Positions 6,262 to 13,348 of a DNA stretch of 21,207 nt are shown in pieces. A model generated the notes under the pieces. It ran no database searches, was not told the DNA's origin, and saw only the letters and a program-made list of their open reading frames with translations. Within the stretch, counting starts at the first letter, position 1. Every line of letters begins with the position of its first letter. This DNA comes from JBFXDW01 sp050180745 (lineage in GTDB: Bacteria; Pseudomonadota; Alphaproteobacteria; UBA9219): assembly GCA_050180745.1 (NCBI GenBank), contig JBFXDW010000027.1, positions 1 through 21,207 on the forward strand, in the 5' to 3' direction. The translations under genes were made by a program, and so were the position numbers.

Positions 6262-6738
6262 ATGAGCTATGCTGCGGGAGAACATAAAGCACCGGAAGCC
6301 TTTCGCACCATTAGCGAGGTGGCTCAGAATCTGGACGTGCCCCAACATGTTTTACGCTTCTGGGAAAGTAAATTTCATCAGGTCCGCCCTTTGAAACGAG
6401 CCGGTGGGCGCCGTTATTACCGGCCTGAAGACGTCAAGCTTCTCTCAAACATCAAAGAGCTTCTTTACAAAGAAGGTTTTACGATCAAAGGGGTACAAAA
6501 GCTTTTAAAGGAAACGGGACGATACGGAATCGTGCGCCCCTCTCAACAAAAGGCGCTTGTAGAAGGTCAAAAAACAGAAGCTACGGTTGATTCAGTACCT
6601 GCCATTGCGCCTGTGATTGCCGCTGCAACACTATCGGCTCCTTCTATGGGGCTAACCTCTGCTGCACGGCGTGAGCTTGAAATGGTATTGACCGAACTAA
6701 GGGCTATGCGCACTCTCTTGCGTCTAGGCGGGATATAA
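6262..6738 (+). CDS. MerR-family DNA-binding protein
   Basis: A 158-residue protein whose first half is a MerR-type winged helix-turn-helix. FRTISEVAQNLDVPQHVLRFWE forms the helix-turn-helix. RPLKRAGGRRYYRPEDVKLLSNIKELL is the wing and following helix, with GFTIKGVQKLLKETG at the end of the domain. After about residue 90 comes an Ala/Pro/Val-rich linker, then a C-terminal helix (SAARRELEMVLTELRAMRTLLRL) that probably dimerises. There is no cysteine cluster for metal sensing, so the effector is unknown. It starts one base after the ihfA stop, and ihfA-merR pairs of this kind are a recurring arrangement in proteobacteria. It ends 25 bases from the proS stop in convergent orientation, with no clear terminator between them. 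Confidence 0.9.
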   Translation: MSYAAGEHKAPEAFRTISEVAQNLDVPQHVLRFWESKFHQVRPLKRAGGRRYYRPEDVKLLSNIKELLYKEGFTIKGVQKLLKETGRYGIVRPSQQKALVEGQKTEATVDSVPAIAPVIAAATLSAPSMGLTSAARRELEMVLTELRAMRTLLRLGGI

Positions 6739-6763
6739 TAAAGAGGTAAGGGCCCCTTCCCGA

Positions 6764-8287
6764 TCAATAAGCCCGCGCAAAAATGACTTCCTGCGTTGCA
6801 GGCTTGCCGGTCAAAACGCAGACTCCTTCTTTGCCGTCCTGATCAAATGGAATACAACGCACCGTCACTGACAGCGGATCAAGCTTAGCCAAAGACTCTT
6901 CATCCCCACACCATTTAGCGCGAATAAATCCCTTCCCTCCGGTAAAATCCGCATCTGCGTTTTTGCTGAAATAGGCCTCAAAAGCTTCCCAGTCTTGAAT
7001 ATCTGTAACCATCCGTTCCGTACGGAAGGCACAAGCCGCATCAAAAAGAGATTGTTGGACATCAGCCAACTCCTTAACCGCATTCTCAACAAAGGCCGCA
7101 CGATTCTCAAAGCGTTTCCCTGCATCAAGCTGATCACGGCGTGTTACACAGACCTTTCCGCCCTCTAGATCACGAGCTCCAATTTCCAGAATAAGGGGAG
7201 CACCTTTCTTGATCCAGTTCCAACGCTTTTCGCCAACCTGAATGTCCTTATCGTCGATTTTAACACGTAATTTATTCCCCTCCCAAGATTGGGCAGTAAG
7301 CTCCTCTCTTAATTCACGACAATAGGTCAGAATCTTCTCATCTTCCTCCCCACCGCGCAAAATAGGCAAAATCACAATCTGCGCAGGCGCAATTTTCGGC
7401 GGCATCTTCATGCCGTTATCATCAGCATGAGTCATCACCAAGGCCCCCAAAAGCCGTGTTGACACACCCCACGATGTGGTGTGCACATATTCCAAATTGC
7501 CTTCCCGTGATTGGAACTGAATGGTACACGCCTTTGCAAAGGAATGTCCCAAATAATGGGAGGTTCCCGCTTGCAAAGCGCGGCCATCTTGCATCATGGC
7601 TTCAATACAGAAGGTATTCACAGCCCCAGGGAAACGCTCGGCAGCAATCTTCTCACCGCAAATAACAGGAAGCGCCAAAGTCTCTTCACAGAAAACGCGA
7701 TAGACCTCAAGCATACGCGTTGTCTCATCCATTGCATCTTCATATGTCTCATGAGCCGTGTGGCCTTCTTGCCAGAGAAATTCAGCGGTACGCAACAAAA
7801 TACGAGGCCGCATTTCCCAACGCACAACATTCGCCCACTGGTTTAAAAGCAACGGCAGATCGCGATAGGACTGTACCCATTTAGCCATGGATTCGCCGAT
7901 AATAGTCTCAGACGTAGGACGTATGATAAGAGGTTCTTCCAACTCGCCATCCGGCACAAGCTTGCCTTCTGCATTTTTGGTAAGACGGTGATGTGTGACA
8001 ACAGCCATTTCCTTGGCAAAGCCGTCCACATGCTCAGCCTCGCGTTGGAAATAGGAAAGAGGAATAAAAAGCGGAAAATAATAATTCTCGTGTCCCGTCT
8101 CTTTAAATTTCTGATCCAAGTCTTTTTGCATATATTCCCAAGCACCATAGCCCCAAGACTTAAGGACCATACAACCACGCACACCGGATAGTTCAGCCAT
8201 ATCGGCAGCCCGTACAACTTTTTGGTACCATTCATTATAGTCTTCGGCGCGGGTGGGAGTGATTGCTGTTTTTGATACTTTGCTCAT
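6764..8287 (-). CDS. proS: Prolyl-tRNA synthetase, archaeal/eukaryal type
   Basis: This enzyme charges tRNA-Pro with proline. The 507-residue protein is the archaeal/eukaryal-type class II ProRS, as in Thermus, not the roughly 440-residue form usual in alphaproteobacteria. Evidence is the N-terminus (ITPTRAEDYNEWYQKVV), the motif 1 region GHENYYFPLFIP, RPTSETIIGESMAKW with NVVRWEMR and LLRTAEFLWQEGHTAHE around motif 2 (residues 122-180), GTSHYLGHSFAKA, and the C-terminal end VIFARAY. The C-terminal zinc site of this type is normally CxxxxC...CxxC. Here residue 460 is Cys but its partner five later is Ser, and residue 490 is Cys but its partner is Thr, so two of four ligands are missing. There is no clear Shine-Dalgarno sequence, only GGAA. 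A 278-base palindromic element lies upstream. Confidence 0.95.
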   Translation of the reverse strand: MSKVSKTAITPTRAEDYNEWYQKVVRAADMAELSGVRGCMVLKSWGYGAWEYMQKDLDQKFKETGHENYYFPLFIPLSYFQREAEHVDGFAKEMAVVTHHRLTKNAEGKLVPDGELEEPLIIRPTSETIIGESMAKWVQSYRDLPLLLNQWANVVRWEMRPRILLRTAEFLWQEGHTAHETYEDAMDETTRMLEVYRVFCEETLALPVICGEKIAAERFPGAVNTFCIEAMMQDGRALQAGTSHYLGHSFAKACTIQFQSREGNLEYVHTTSWGVSTRLLGALVMTHADDNGMKMPPKIAPAQIVILPILRGGEEDEKILTYCRELREELTAQSWEGNKLRVKIDDKDIQVGEKRWNWIKKGAPLILEIGARDLEGGKVCVTRRDQLDAGKRFENRAAFVENAVKELADVQQSLFDAACAFRTERMVTDIQDWEAFEAYFSKNADADFTGGKGFIRAKWCGDEESLAKLDPLSVTVRCIPFDQDGKEGVCVLTGKPATQEVIFARAY

Positions 8288-8333
8288 AAGGAGTTCCGTT
8301 GGTTAAAGGACTGAACATGTTATTACGATTAAC

Positions 8334-8611
8334 AGCTAGGTTCAACACAAGATGATTGACGAAGAAAAGATATAACCCTTAAAAAGCCTTCGTCATTCCG
8401 GACAAGCGTCCATAGGACGCGCAGATCCGGAATCCCATTTTGGTAATTCCAAAACTTGCGGTGTTTATCTTGCTCGCAATTTTTGGACATAAAAAATGGG
8501 ATTCCCGCCTTCCCCCTACGCCCTACGGGCTTCGGCGGACAGGTCGCGGGAATGACGGTGTTTTTTAGCGTGTCCTTACTCTTCGTCAATCATCTTGTGT
8601 TGAACCTAGCT
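8334..8611. repeat. Palindromic MITE-like element 1 (32-base perfect terminal inverted repeats)
   Basis: The ends 8334-8365 and 8580-8611 are exact 32-base inverted repeats, beginning AGCTAGGTTCAACACAAGAT on the left. Inside are two modules with constant edges GTCAT and ATCCCATTT around a hairpin: 8392-8440 (plus) and 8494-8556 (minus). Between them is a smaller imperfect hairpin (TTCCAAAA...TTTTTGGA). No real gene fits in the element; a frame spanning it is an artefact of the repeat. No obvious target duplication flanks it. It fills most of the 410-base gap between proS and the exported-protein gene. Confidence 0.85.
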
Positions 8612-8697
8612 TGACCTTGCAAAAACAACATAATGATAGAAGCTAGGAAGGGCAAAGAGCAAGAAAAACCCTGCCGCCAAACGTAAAAAAGTTACGG

Positions 8698-9117
8698 TTA
8701 ACCCCCAGCTTTCCTACACAAAACCGCCAGATTTTCTGTCTCTTGATTGGTTAATGGCTGGCCATTGAGGGTTATCTGGCCACCCTTGATTTCAAGAACC
8801 CCCAAATTGATATCATTGTTCTTCATAGTGCTAAAGGGAAATTTGCTCTTATCGCCATGGATGAAATGCAGCAAATCTATGGTTAATGGAAGCGAGATTG
8901 TTTCAGGCACGATGTCCAAAGCAGGCTCAAGATCCGCCGGAAGAACTTTGTTGCCATCGACATCCACGCCCGCACGATACGCCACGTCAGCGATCGGCAC
9001 ATGCCGCTCTAACACGCGGCAGAATTCTTGGCTTACCAATGGGGCAGCGAGAACGGGAAAGAATAGCCCCAACCACATCGTAAAAACAAAACAAGTTATT
9101 AAGGAAACCTTCTTCAT
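8698..9117 (-). CDS. Small exported protein of unknown function
   Basis: A 139-residue protein with a clear Sec signal peptide: MKK, then a hydrophobic stretch ITCFVFTMWLGLFFPVLA, with likely cleavage after Ala24 (VLA/AP). The mature part has one cysteine near each end (C33 in EFCRVL, C134 in LCRKAGG), which could form a disulfide in the periplasm. It contains YRAGVDVDGNKVLPADL and a C-terminal GGQITLNGQPLT segment. I do not recognise the family. GGAG lies 5 bases before the ATG. It follows valS on the same strand after 59 bases that include a short hairpin, so it may be transcribed with valS. Confidence 0.75.
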   Translation of the reverse strand: MKKVSLITCFVFTMWLGLFFPVLAAPLVSQEFCRVLERHVPIADVAYRAGVDVDGNKVLPADLEPALDIVPETISLPLTIDLLHFIHGDKSKFPFSTMKNNDINLGVLEIKGGQITLNGQPLTNQETENLAVLCRKAGG

Positions 9118-9125
9118 ACGACTCC

Positions 9126-9153
9126 CGTCATTCCCGTTGTCACGAGAATGACG
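9126..9153. repeat. Short hairpin, degenerate relative of the palindromic modules
   Basis: CGTCATTC (9126-9133) pairs with GAATGACG (9146-9153). The inner CGT/ACG adds three pairs after one mismatch. It has the GTCATTCCCG start of the module family but lacks the ATCCCATTT end. It lies between valS and the exported-protein gene and is followed on the minus strand by no T run, so it is not a plain terminator. Confidence 0.6.
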
Positions 9154-9176
9154 TCTTTCTTGGTTTATATCTTTTC

Positions 9177-11810
9177 TTATCCCACCAGATTCCGCCGAGC
9201 CTCATCTAAACGAGCTACCAAGGCTTGCGCGTCAACAAGACGTTGACGGTGTTCGTCAATGACCTCTTGAGGGGCCTTTTGAACGAAATTATCATTCGCC
9301 AATTTCTGTTCTGTTTTTTGAATCTCGGCCTGTTGTTTAGCGATTTCTTTTTCGAGCCGCGCAGTTTCTTTGGCAACATCAATTATGCCTTCAAGTGGCA
9401 TGATAAACGTTGCCTCTCCCAAAACTTTTTGAGCCGCATTGTTGGGTACTTCACTTGTTTCGCTAATCTCATCTATCTTTGCAAGACGCTTGATTAATAG
9501 CGCGTGAGTCTCAAGACGTGCCTTTGTTTTTGCGTTTGCATCCTTAACAAGCAACGTGATCTCCGCTTTCACAGGCACATTCAGCTCAGCCCGCACGCCA
9601 CGAATGCTGCTGATAAGGTCGATAACCCAGTTCATTTCCTCAGCAGCTTCTTTATCGTGCGCGATATCTTCTTGTGGCCAATTTTGCGTCATCAAGAGCG
9701 ATCCATCACCAACAATATGTCCCCATAATTCTTCTGTAACAAAAGGCATCATGGGATGCATGATCTTGAGCATTTGTGCCAACACCCAAGCTGTTGTGTC
9801 TTTCGTTTCTGCCCCCGCGCTTTCATCCGTCAAGAGCGGTTTTGAAAACTCTAAATACCAATCGCAGAACGAGTTCCAGACGAAGCTATAAATCTCCTGC
9901 GATGCCAGATCAAAGCGATAAAGATCAAGATGATCCGCAATGCGCTTTGCGGCACCAACTGTCTCACTGATGATCCATTTATTGACGGTTTGTGTGACCT
10001 TTGTTGGATCAAAATCAGCCCTGAAAGCACACTCATTCATTTGACAAAAACGAGCCGCATTCCACAATTTCGTTGTGAAATTCCGGTTACCCTCAATCCG
10101 AGAAACGGCAAGACGAATATCACGTCCAGGCGTGGATAGAGATGCCATCGTAAAACGCAAAGCATCCGCGCCATATTTATTAGCCATATCAAGAGGATCA
10201 ATCACATTCCCCTTGGTCTTCGACATTTTTTGCCCTTTTTCATCACGCACCAACGCGTGAATATAAATCGTATCAAAAGGAACATCTTTCATAAAATGAA
10301 GGCCCATCATCATCATGCGAGCAACCCAGAAGAAGATGATATCGAAGCCCGTCACTAACGTAGATGTTGGATAATAGCGGTTAAGCTCATCCGTTTTTTC
10401 CGGCCAGCCAAGAGTCGTAAACGGCCAGAGCGCCGAAGAGAACCACGTATCCAGCACATCTTCATCGCGGCGCAACTCAACCTCTTTGCCATAATGGGCC
10501 TTCGCCTTAGCTTTGGCTTCATCTTCATTATGCGCCACAAAATAAGTATCATCCGGCCCATACCATGCTGGAATTTGATGCCCCCACCAGAGCTGGCGTG
10601 AAATACACCAAGGCTCAATGTTCCGCATCCACGCATAGTAGGTATTCGTCCATTGCTCGGGCACGAATTTCGTCCGTCCCGATTCAACCGCCTTCAGCGC
10701 AGGCTTAGCCAGCGTACCCGCATCACAGTACCATTGCTCAGACAACCACGGCTCAATAGGCACCCCAGAACGATCACCATGGGGCACAGCGTGAACATGT
10801 GACTCAACCGTTTCTAAAAGCCCTAATGCCTCAAAGTCAACTACAATTTGTTTGCGCGCTTCAAAACGTTCCAAACCACGATATTTCTCTGGAGCAGATT
10901 CATTGATGTGTGCAAATTTATCGAAAATATTGATTGCTTCCAAATCGTGTCTTTTTCCAACTTCGAAATCATTAAAGTCGTGAGCGGGAGTAATTTTAAC
11001 GGCTCCGGTCCCCTTCTCTGGATCAGCATAATCATCCGCTATGATAGGAATAAGACGACCCACAAGAGGAAGCACAACATTTTTTCCAATCAAATGCTTC
11101 AGCTTTTCATTCTCAGGATGAATAGCAACAGCCGTATCGCCCAACATCGTTTCTGGCCGCGTCGTTGCAACAACAACATATTCATCTGAATTTTCGATTG
11201 GATAACGCAAATGCCAAAGATGGCCTTTGATCTCCTTACTCTCTACCTCAAGATCGGAAATGGCCGTGAGCATCTTAGGATCCCAGTTAACGAGCCTCTC
11301 GGCTTTGTAAATTAGGCCCTCTTCATAGAGCTGAACGAAGACTCTGGTGACCGCCTCGGACAGCCCCTCATCCATCGTAAAGCGCTCACGCGCCCAATCA
11401 GCCGAAGCCCCTAAATGCCGAAGCTGTTTGATGATCGTGCCGCCTGACTCCTCTTTCCACTCCCAAACTTTTTCCAAGAAAGCCTCACGCCCCATGTCGC
11501 GGCGATCTTGGCCTTGTGCCGCCAGTTGACGCTCAACGACCATTTGTGTCGCAATCCCCGCATGATCCGTACCGGGTTGCCAAAGCGCATCACGCCCCCG
11601 CATACGCATATAGCGGATGAGAATATCCTGAAGCGTAAAGGTCAGCCCATGCCCCATATGGAGGCTGCCTGTCACATTAGGAGGTGGAAACATGATACAA
11701 TAGGGATCTTTTTCCGAATGAGGATGACACGCAAAAGCATCTTCCTTTTCCCATTTTTGATAAAGACGTTGTTCGGTTTCGGTATGATCGAAGTTTTTAG
11801 GTAGGGACAT
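9177..11810 (-). CDS. valS: Valyl-tRNA synthetase
   Basis: This class I synthetase charges tRNA-Val and edits mischarged threonine. The 877-residue protein has PPPNVTGSLHMGHG (HIGH motif, HMGHG at residues 51-55) and the CP1 editing region with VVATTRPETMLGDTA (about 213-227). DTWFSSALWPF follows, then the KMSKS-type motif KMSKT at 528-532. The C-terminal end is the coiled-coil arm typical of ValRS (TARLEKEIAKQQAEIQ onward, rich in Glu, Lys and Gln). The length is normal. The ATG at 11810 gives the usual N-terminus (FDHTETEQRLYQKWEK), though no good Shine-Dalgarno precedes it. It is divergent from the CoA-binding gene across palindromic element 2. Confidence 0.97.
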   Translation of the reverse strand: MSLPKNFDHTETEQRLYQKWEKEDAFACHPHSEKDPYCIMFPPPNVTGSLHMGHGLTFTLQDILIRYMRMRGRDALWQPGTDHAGIATQMVVERQLAAQGQDRRDMGREAFLEKVWEWKEESGGTIIKQLRHLGASADWARERFTMDEGLSEAVTRVFVQLYEEGLIYKAERLVNWDPKMLTAISDLEVESKEIKGHLWHLRYPIENSDEYVVVATTRPETMLGDTAVAIHPENEKLKHLIGKNVVLPLVGRLIPIIADDYADPEKGTGAVKITPAHDFNDFEVGKRHDLEAINIFDKFAHINESAPEKYRGLERFEARKQIVVDFEALGLLETVESHVHAVPHGDRSGVPIEPWLSEQWYCDAGTLAKPALKAVESGRTKFVPEQWTNTYYAWMRNIEPWCISRQLWWGHQIPAWYGPDDTYFVAHNEDEAKAKAKAHYGKEVELRRDEDVLDTWFSSALWPFTTLGWPEKTDELNRYYPTSTLVTGFDIIFFWVARMMMMGLHFMKDVPFDTIYIHALVRDEKGQKMSKTKGNVIDPLDMANKYGADALRFTMASLSTPGRDIRLAVSRIEGNRNFTTKLWNAARFCQMNECAFRADFDPTKVTQTVNKWIISETVGAAKRIADHLDLYRFDLASQEIYSFVWNSFCDWYLEFSKPLLTDESAGAETKDTTAWVLAQMLKIMHPMMPFVTEELWGHIVGDGSLLMTQNWPQEDIAHDKEAAEEMNWVIDLISSIRGVRAELNVPVKAEITLLVKDANAKTKARLETHALLIKRLAKIDEISETSEVPNNAAQKVLGEATFIMPLEGIIDVAKETARLEKEIAKQQAEIQKTEQKLANDNFVQKAPQEVIDEHRQRLVDAQALVARLDEARRNLVG

Positions 11811-11847
11811 GGTTTTTCTATGGCTCTGAAGTTAATGGTTTTCTGAT

Positions 11848-12099
11848 GTACAATTGATCCAACATCAAACAATTAAAACCCATCATTCCGGAGACATTTT
11901 CTCTTCGTTTTGCGATAGCAATGCGAAAGAAAATGGAGTCCGGAATCCCATTTTTCTTATTTCCGAAACTTGCAGCATTCGTTTTCTTTGCAAATTCCGG
12001 AAATAAACAAATGGGATTCCCGCCTTCGCGGGAATGACGGCCATTTTATAAATATGGCATCTTCACTTGATTAATCATTCCATGTTGGACAAGCTATAC
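11848..12099. repeat. Palindromic MITE-like element 2 (imperfect terminal repeats)
   Basis: This element has the same plan as element 1. The outer ends (GTACAATTGATCCAACAT at 11848-11865 and its imperfect complement ending at 12099) match at about two thirds of positions. The right end also aligns with that of element 1 (AATCAT...GTTG..AC..AGCT). Inside are a plus-oriented module at 11882-11953 with an extended stem (CATTTTCTCTTCG/CGAAAGAAAATG) and a minus-oriented compact module at 12009-12038. A central hairpin (TATTTCCG...CGGAAATA) lies between them. It occupies most of the 339-base divergent region between valS and the CoA-binding gene, which holds no other gene. Confidence 0.75.
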
Positions 12100-12149
12100 T
12101 TAAGATAAAACAGAAAATAGCCGCAAAGTCTATCAAGGAGTTACTTGCC

Positions 12150-12560
12150 ATGCCTTATCAAGCCCCTTCTCATGAGAAAATTCTAGAAATTCTAGGAAAA
12201 GTTAAGGTTATCGCCATGGTGGGGGCTAGCGATAAGCCCGAGCGCCCTAGTTATGGGGTCATGCAGTTCCTGCAAAGCAAGGGCTATCGCGTGATTCCCG
12301 TTAATCCTGGGCTAGCCGGACAAGAGCTTCTAGGCGAAAAGGTTTATGCCTCGCTCATGGACATCCCCGATCCCATAGGCATGGTCGATATCTTCCGGAA
12401 CAGCGAAGCCGCAGAGCCTTTGGTAGAAGAAGCCGTCGCCATTGGCGCCGAAATCGTCTGGATGCAACTTGGCGTGGTTAATGAGGCTGCCGCAGAAAAA
12501 GCATTAGAGGCAGGCCTTGAAGTCGTCATGGACCGTTGCCCCGCGATAGAATTAGGGTAA
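12150..12560 (+). CDS. CoA-binding domain protein (YccU-like)
   Basis: A 136-residue single-domain protein of the CoA-binding (succinyl-CoA synthetase alpha-like Rossmann) family. It shows VIAMVGASDKPERPSYGVMQ at the nucleotide-binding start, KGYRVIPVNPG, MVDIFRNSEAA, EIVWMQLGV and a final VMDRCPAIE. Proteins of this size (YccU type) bind CoA in the cytoplasm, but their role is not well defined. AAGGAG at 12135-12140 lies 9 bases before the ATG. The length is normal. It is probably monocistronic, since it is divergent from valS and convergent with tRNA-Leu. Confidence 0.9.
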   Translation: MPYQAPSHEKILEILGKVKVIAMVGASDKPERPSYGVMQFLQSKGYRVIPVNPGLAGQELLGEKVYASLMDIPDPIGMVDIFRNSEAAEPLVEEAVAIGAEIVWMQLGVVNEAAAEKALEAGLEVVMDRCPAIELG

Positions 12561-12585
12561 AAGACAGACCTGAGGTTTAAAAAAA

Positions 12586-12672
12586 TGGTGCGGGTAAAGG
12601 GACTTGAACCCCCACTCTCTTGCAAGAAGCAGATTTTGAGTCTGCCGCGTCTACCGATTCCGCCATACCCGC
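12586..12672 (-). tRNA. tRNA-Leu (anticodon CAA)
   Basis: An 87-base tRNA on the minus strand with encoded CCA. The acceptor GCGGGTA (12672-12666) pairs with TACCCGC (12596-12590). The anticodon stem is GCAGA/TCTGC with loop CTCAAAA, giving CAA, which reads UUG. It has the long variable arm of a class II tRNA (GCTTCTTGCAAGAGAGT region) and T loop TTCAAGT. Confidence 0.95.
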
Positions 12673-12686
12673 AACGGAAGGGCCTT

Positions 12687-12714
12687 CTATAACAAGTTTA
12701 AATTCAGATTCCAA
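12687..12714 (-). promoter_or_regulatory. Probable promoter of tRNA-Leu
   Basis: On the minus strand TTGGAA (12714-12709) and TTATAG (12692-12687) are separated by 16 bases, with a GC-rich discriminator (AAGGCCC) before the expected start about 8 bases from the mature tRNA. GC-rich discriminators are common on stringently controlled tRNA promoters; control here is inferred. Confidence 0.5.
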
Positions 12715-12730
12715 GACAAAAATTATGCCT

Positions 12731-13348
12731 TTAGAAAGGATAATAGAATGACATCTTCGTACAACGATCAGTCCCTAATGTTGAAAGAACGCCGCCTGCA
12801 TCCATCTCTGTAACATCCTTATCGTTAAGGAAAACATTTGTCGGCGCTTCGCCTTGTGCCTCATTCCGTACCGGTAAATTGGCTAACACCCCTGCTCGAG
12901 TAACGACATTCTTCCCTGTCCCCCTCAAGCTAAGGGCTGCATCCACACAGATTTGACGAGAATCCTTAATATCAAGCGTTGCTGGCAAGGTCAGATCAAT
13001 AAAAAAGCCCTTGCTTTGAGCAGCCACTTGTAAAAAAACAATCCGATAATTCCCTGCCCACGCATTAACCGTATCATCCTCAGCATCATTGATGATCGAA
13101 GTGGGAAACATCTCACGGCTGATCTGCTCGGCTAATGTTGGCACCGCTGCTGATGGAAATCCTGTATAAACATTACGAACATTGCGTGCAATCTCTGCAA
13201 CAATCGCAACAGTTTCATTCACATGACCTTGTTGACGAACCCCGCTCGCCGCTACCCACGCCCCAGCAAAGATAACGCCCATCACTAATAAAACAAGAGC
13301 CATCTCCGTCAAAGAAAAAGCCTTACAACGTTCTTTCATTCTCATCAT
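12731..13348 (-). CDS. Type IV prepilin-like protein
   Basis: A 205-residue protein with a class III (prepilin) signal. The short basic leader MMRMKERCKA is followed by FSLTEMALVLLVMGVIFAG, with Phe at +1 and Glu at +5 of the mature form. The residue before the cut is Ala rather than the usual Gly. The mature part is a hydrophobic N-terminal helix and a globular domain with a cysteine pair (RQICVDAA and DRCTKMSF near the C-terminus), which resembles the disulfide-bounded D region of type IVb pilins and pseudopilins. Its ATG overlaps the TAA of the heparinase-like gene by one base (TAATG on the minus strand), so it is probably translationally coupled. No other pilus gene is adjacent. Pilin or pseudopilin cannot be decided from sequence alone. 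Confidence 0.82.
   Translation of the reverse strand: MMRMKERCKAFSLTEMALVLLVMGVIFAGAWVAASGVRQQGHVNETVAIVAEIARNVRNVYTGFPSAAVPTLAEQISREMFPTSIINDAEDDTVNAWAGNYRIVFLQVAAQSKGFFIDLTLPATLDIKDSRQICVDAALSLRGTGKNVVTRAGVLANLPVRNEAQGEAPTNVFLNDKDVTEMDAGGVLSTLGTDRCTKMSFYYPF

Noticed and set aside
8329..8589. An 86-codon open frame on the minus strand upstream of proS
   Set aside because: It lies almost wholly within palindromic element 1, and the same repeat modules at other loci are not open in a consistent frame.
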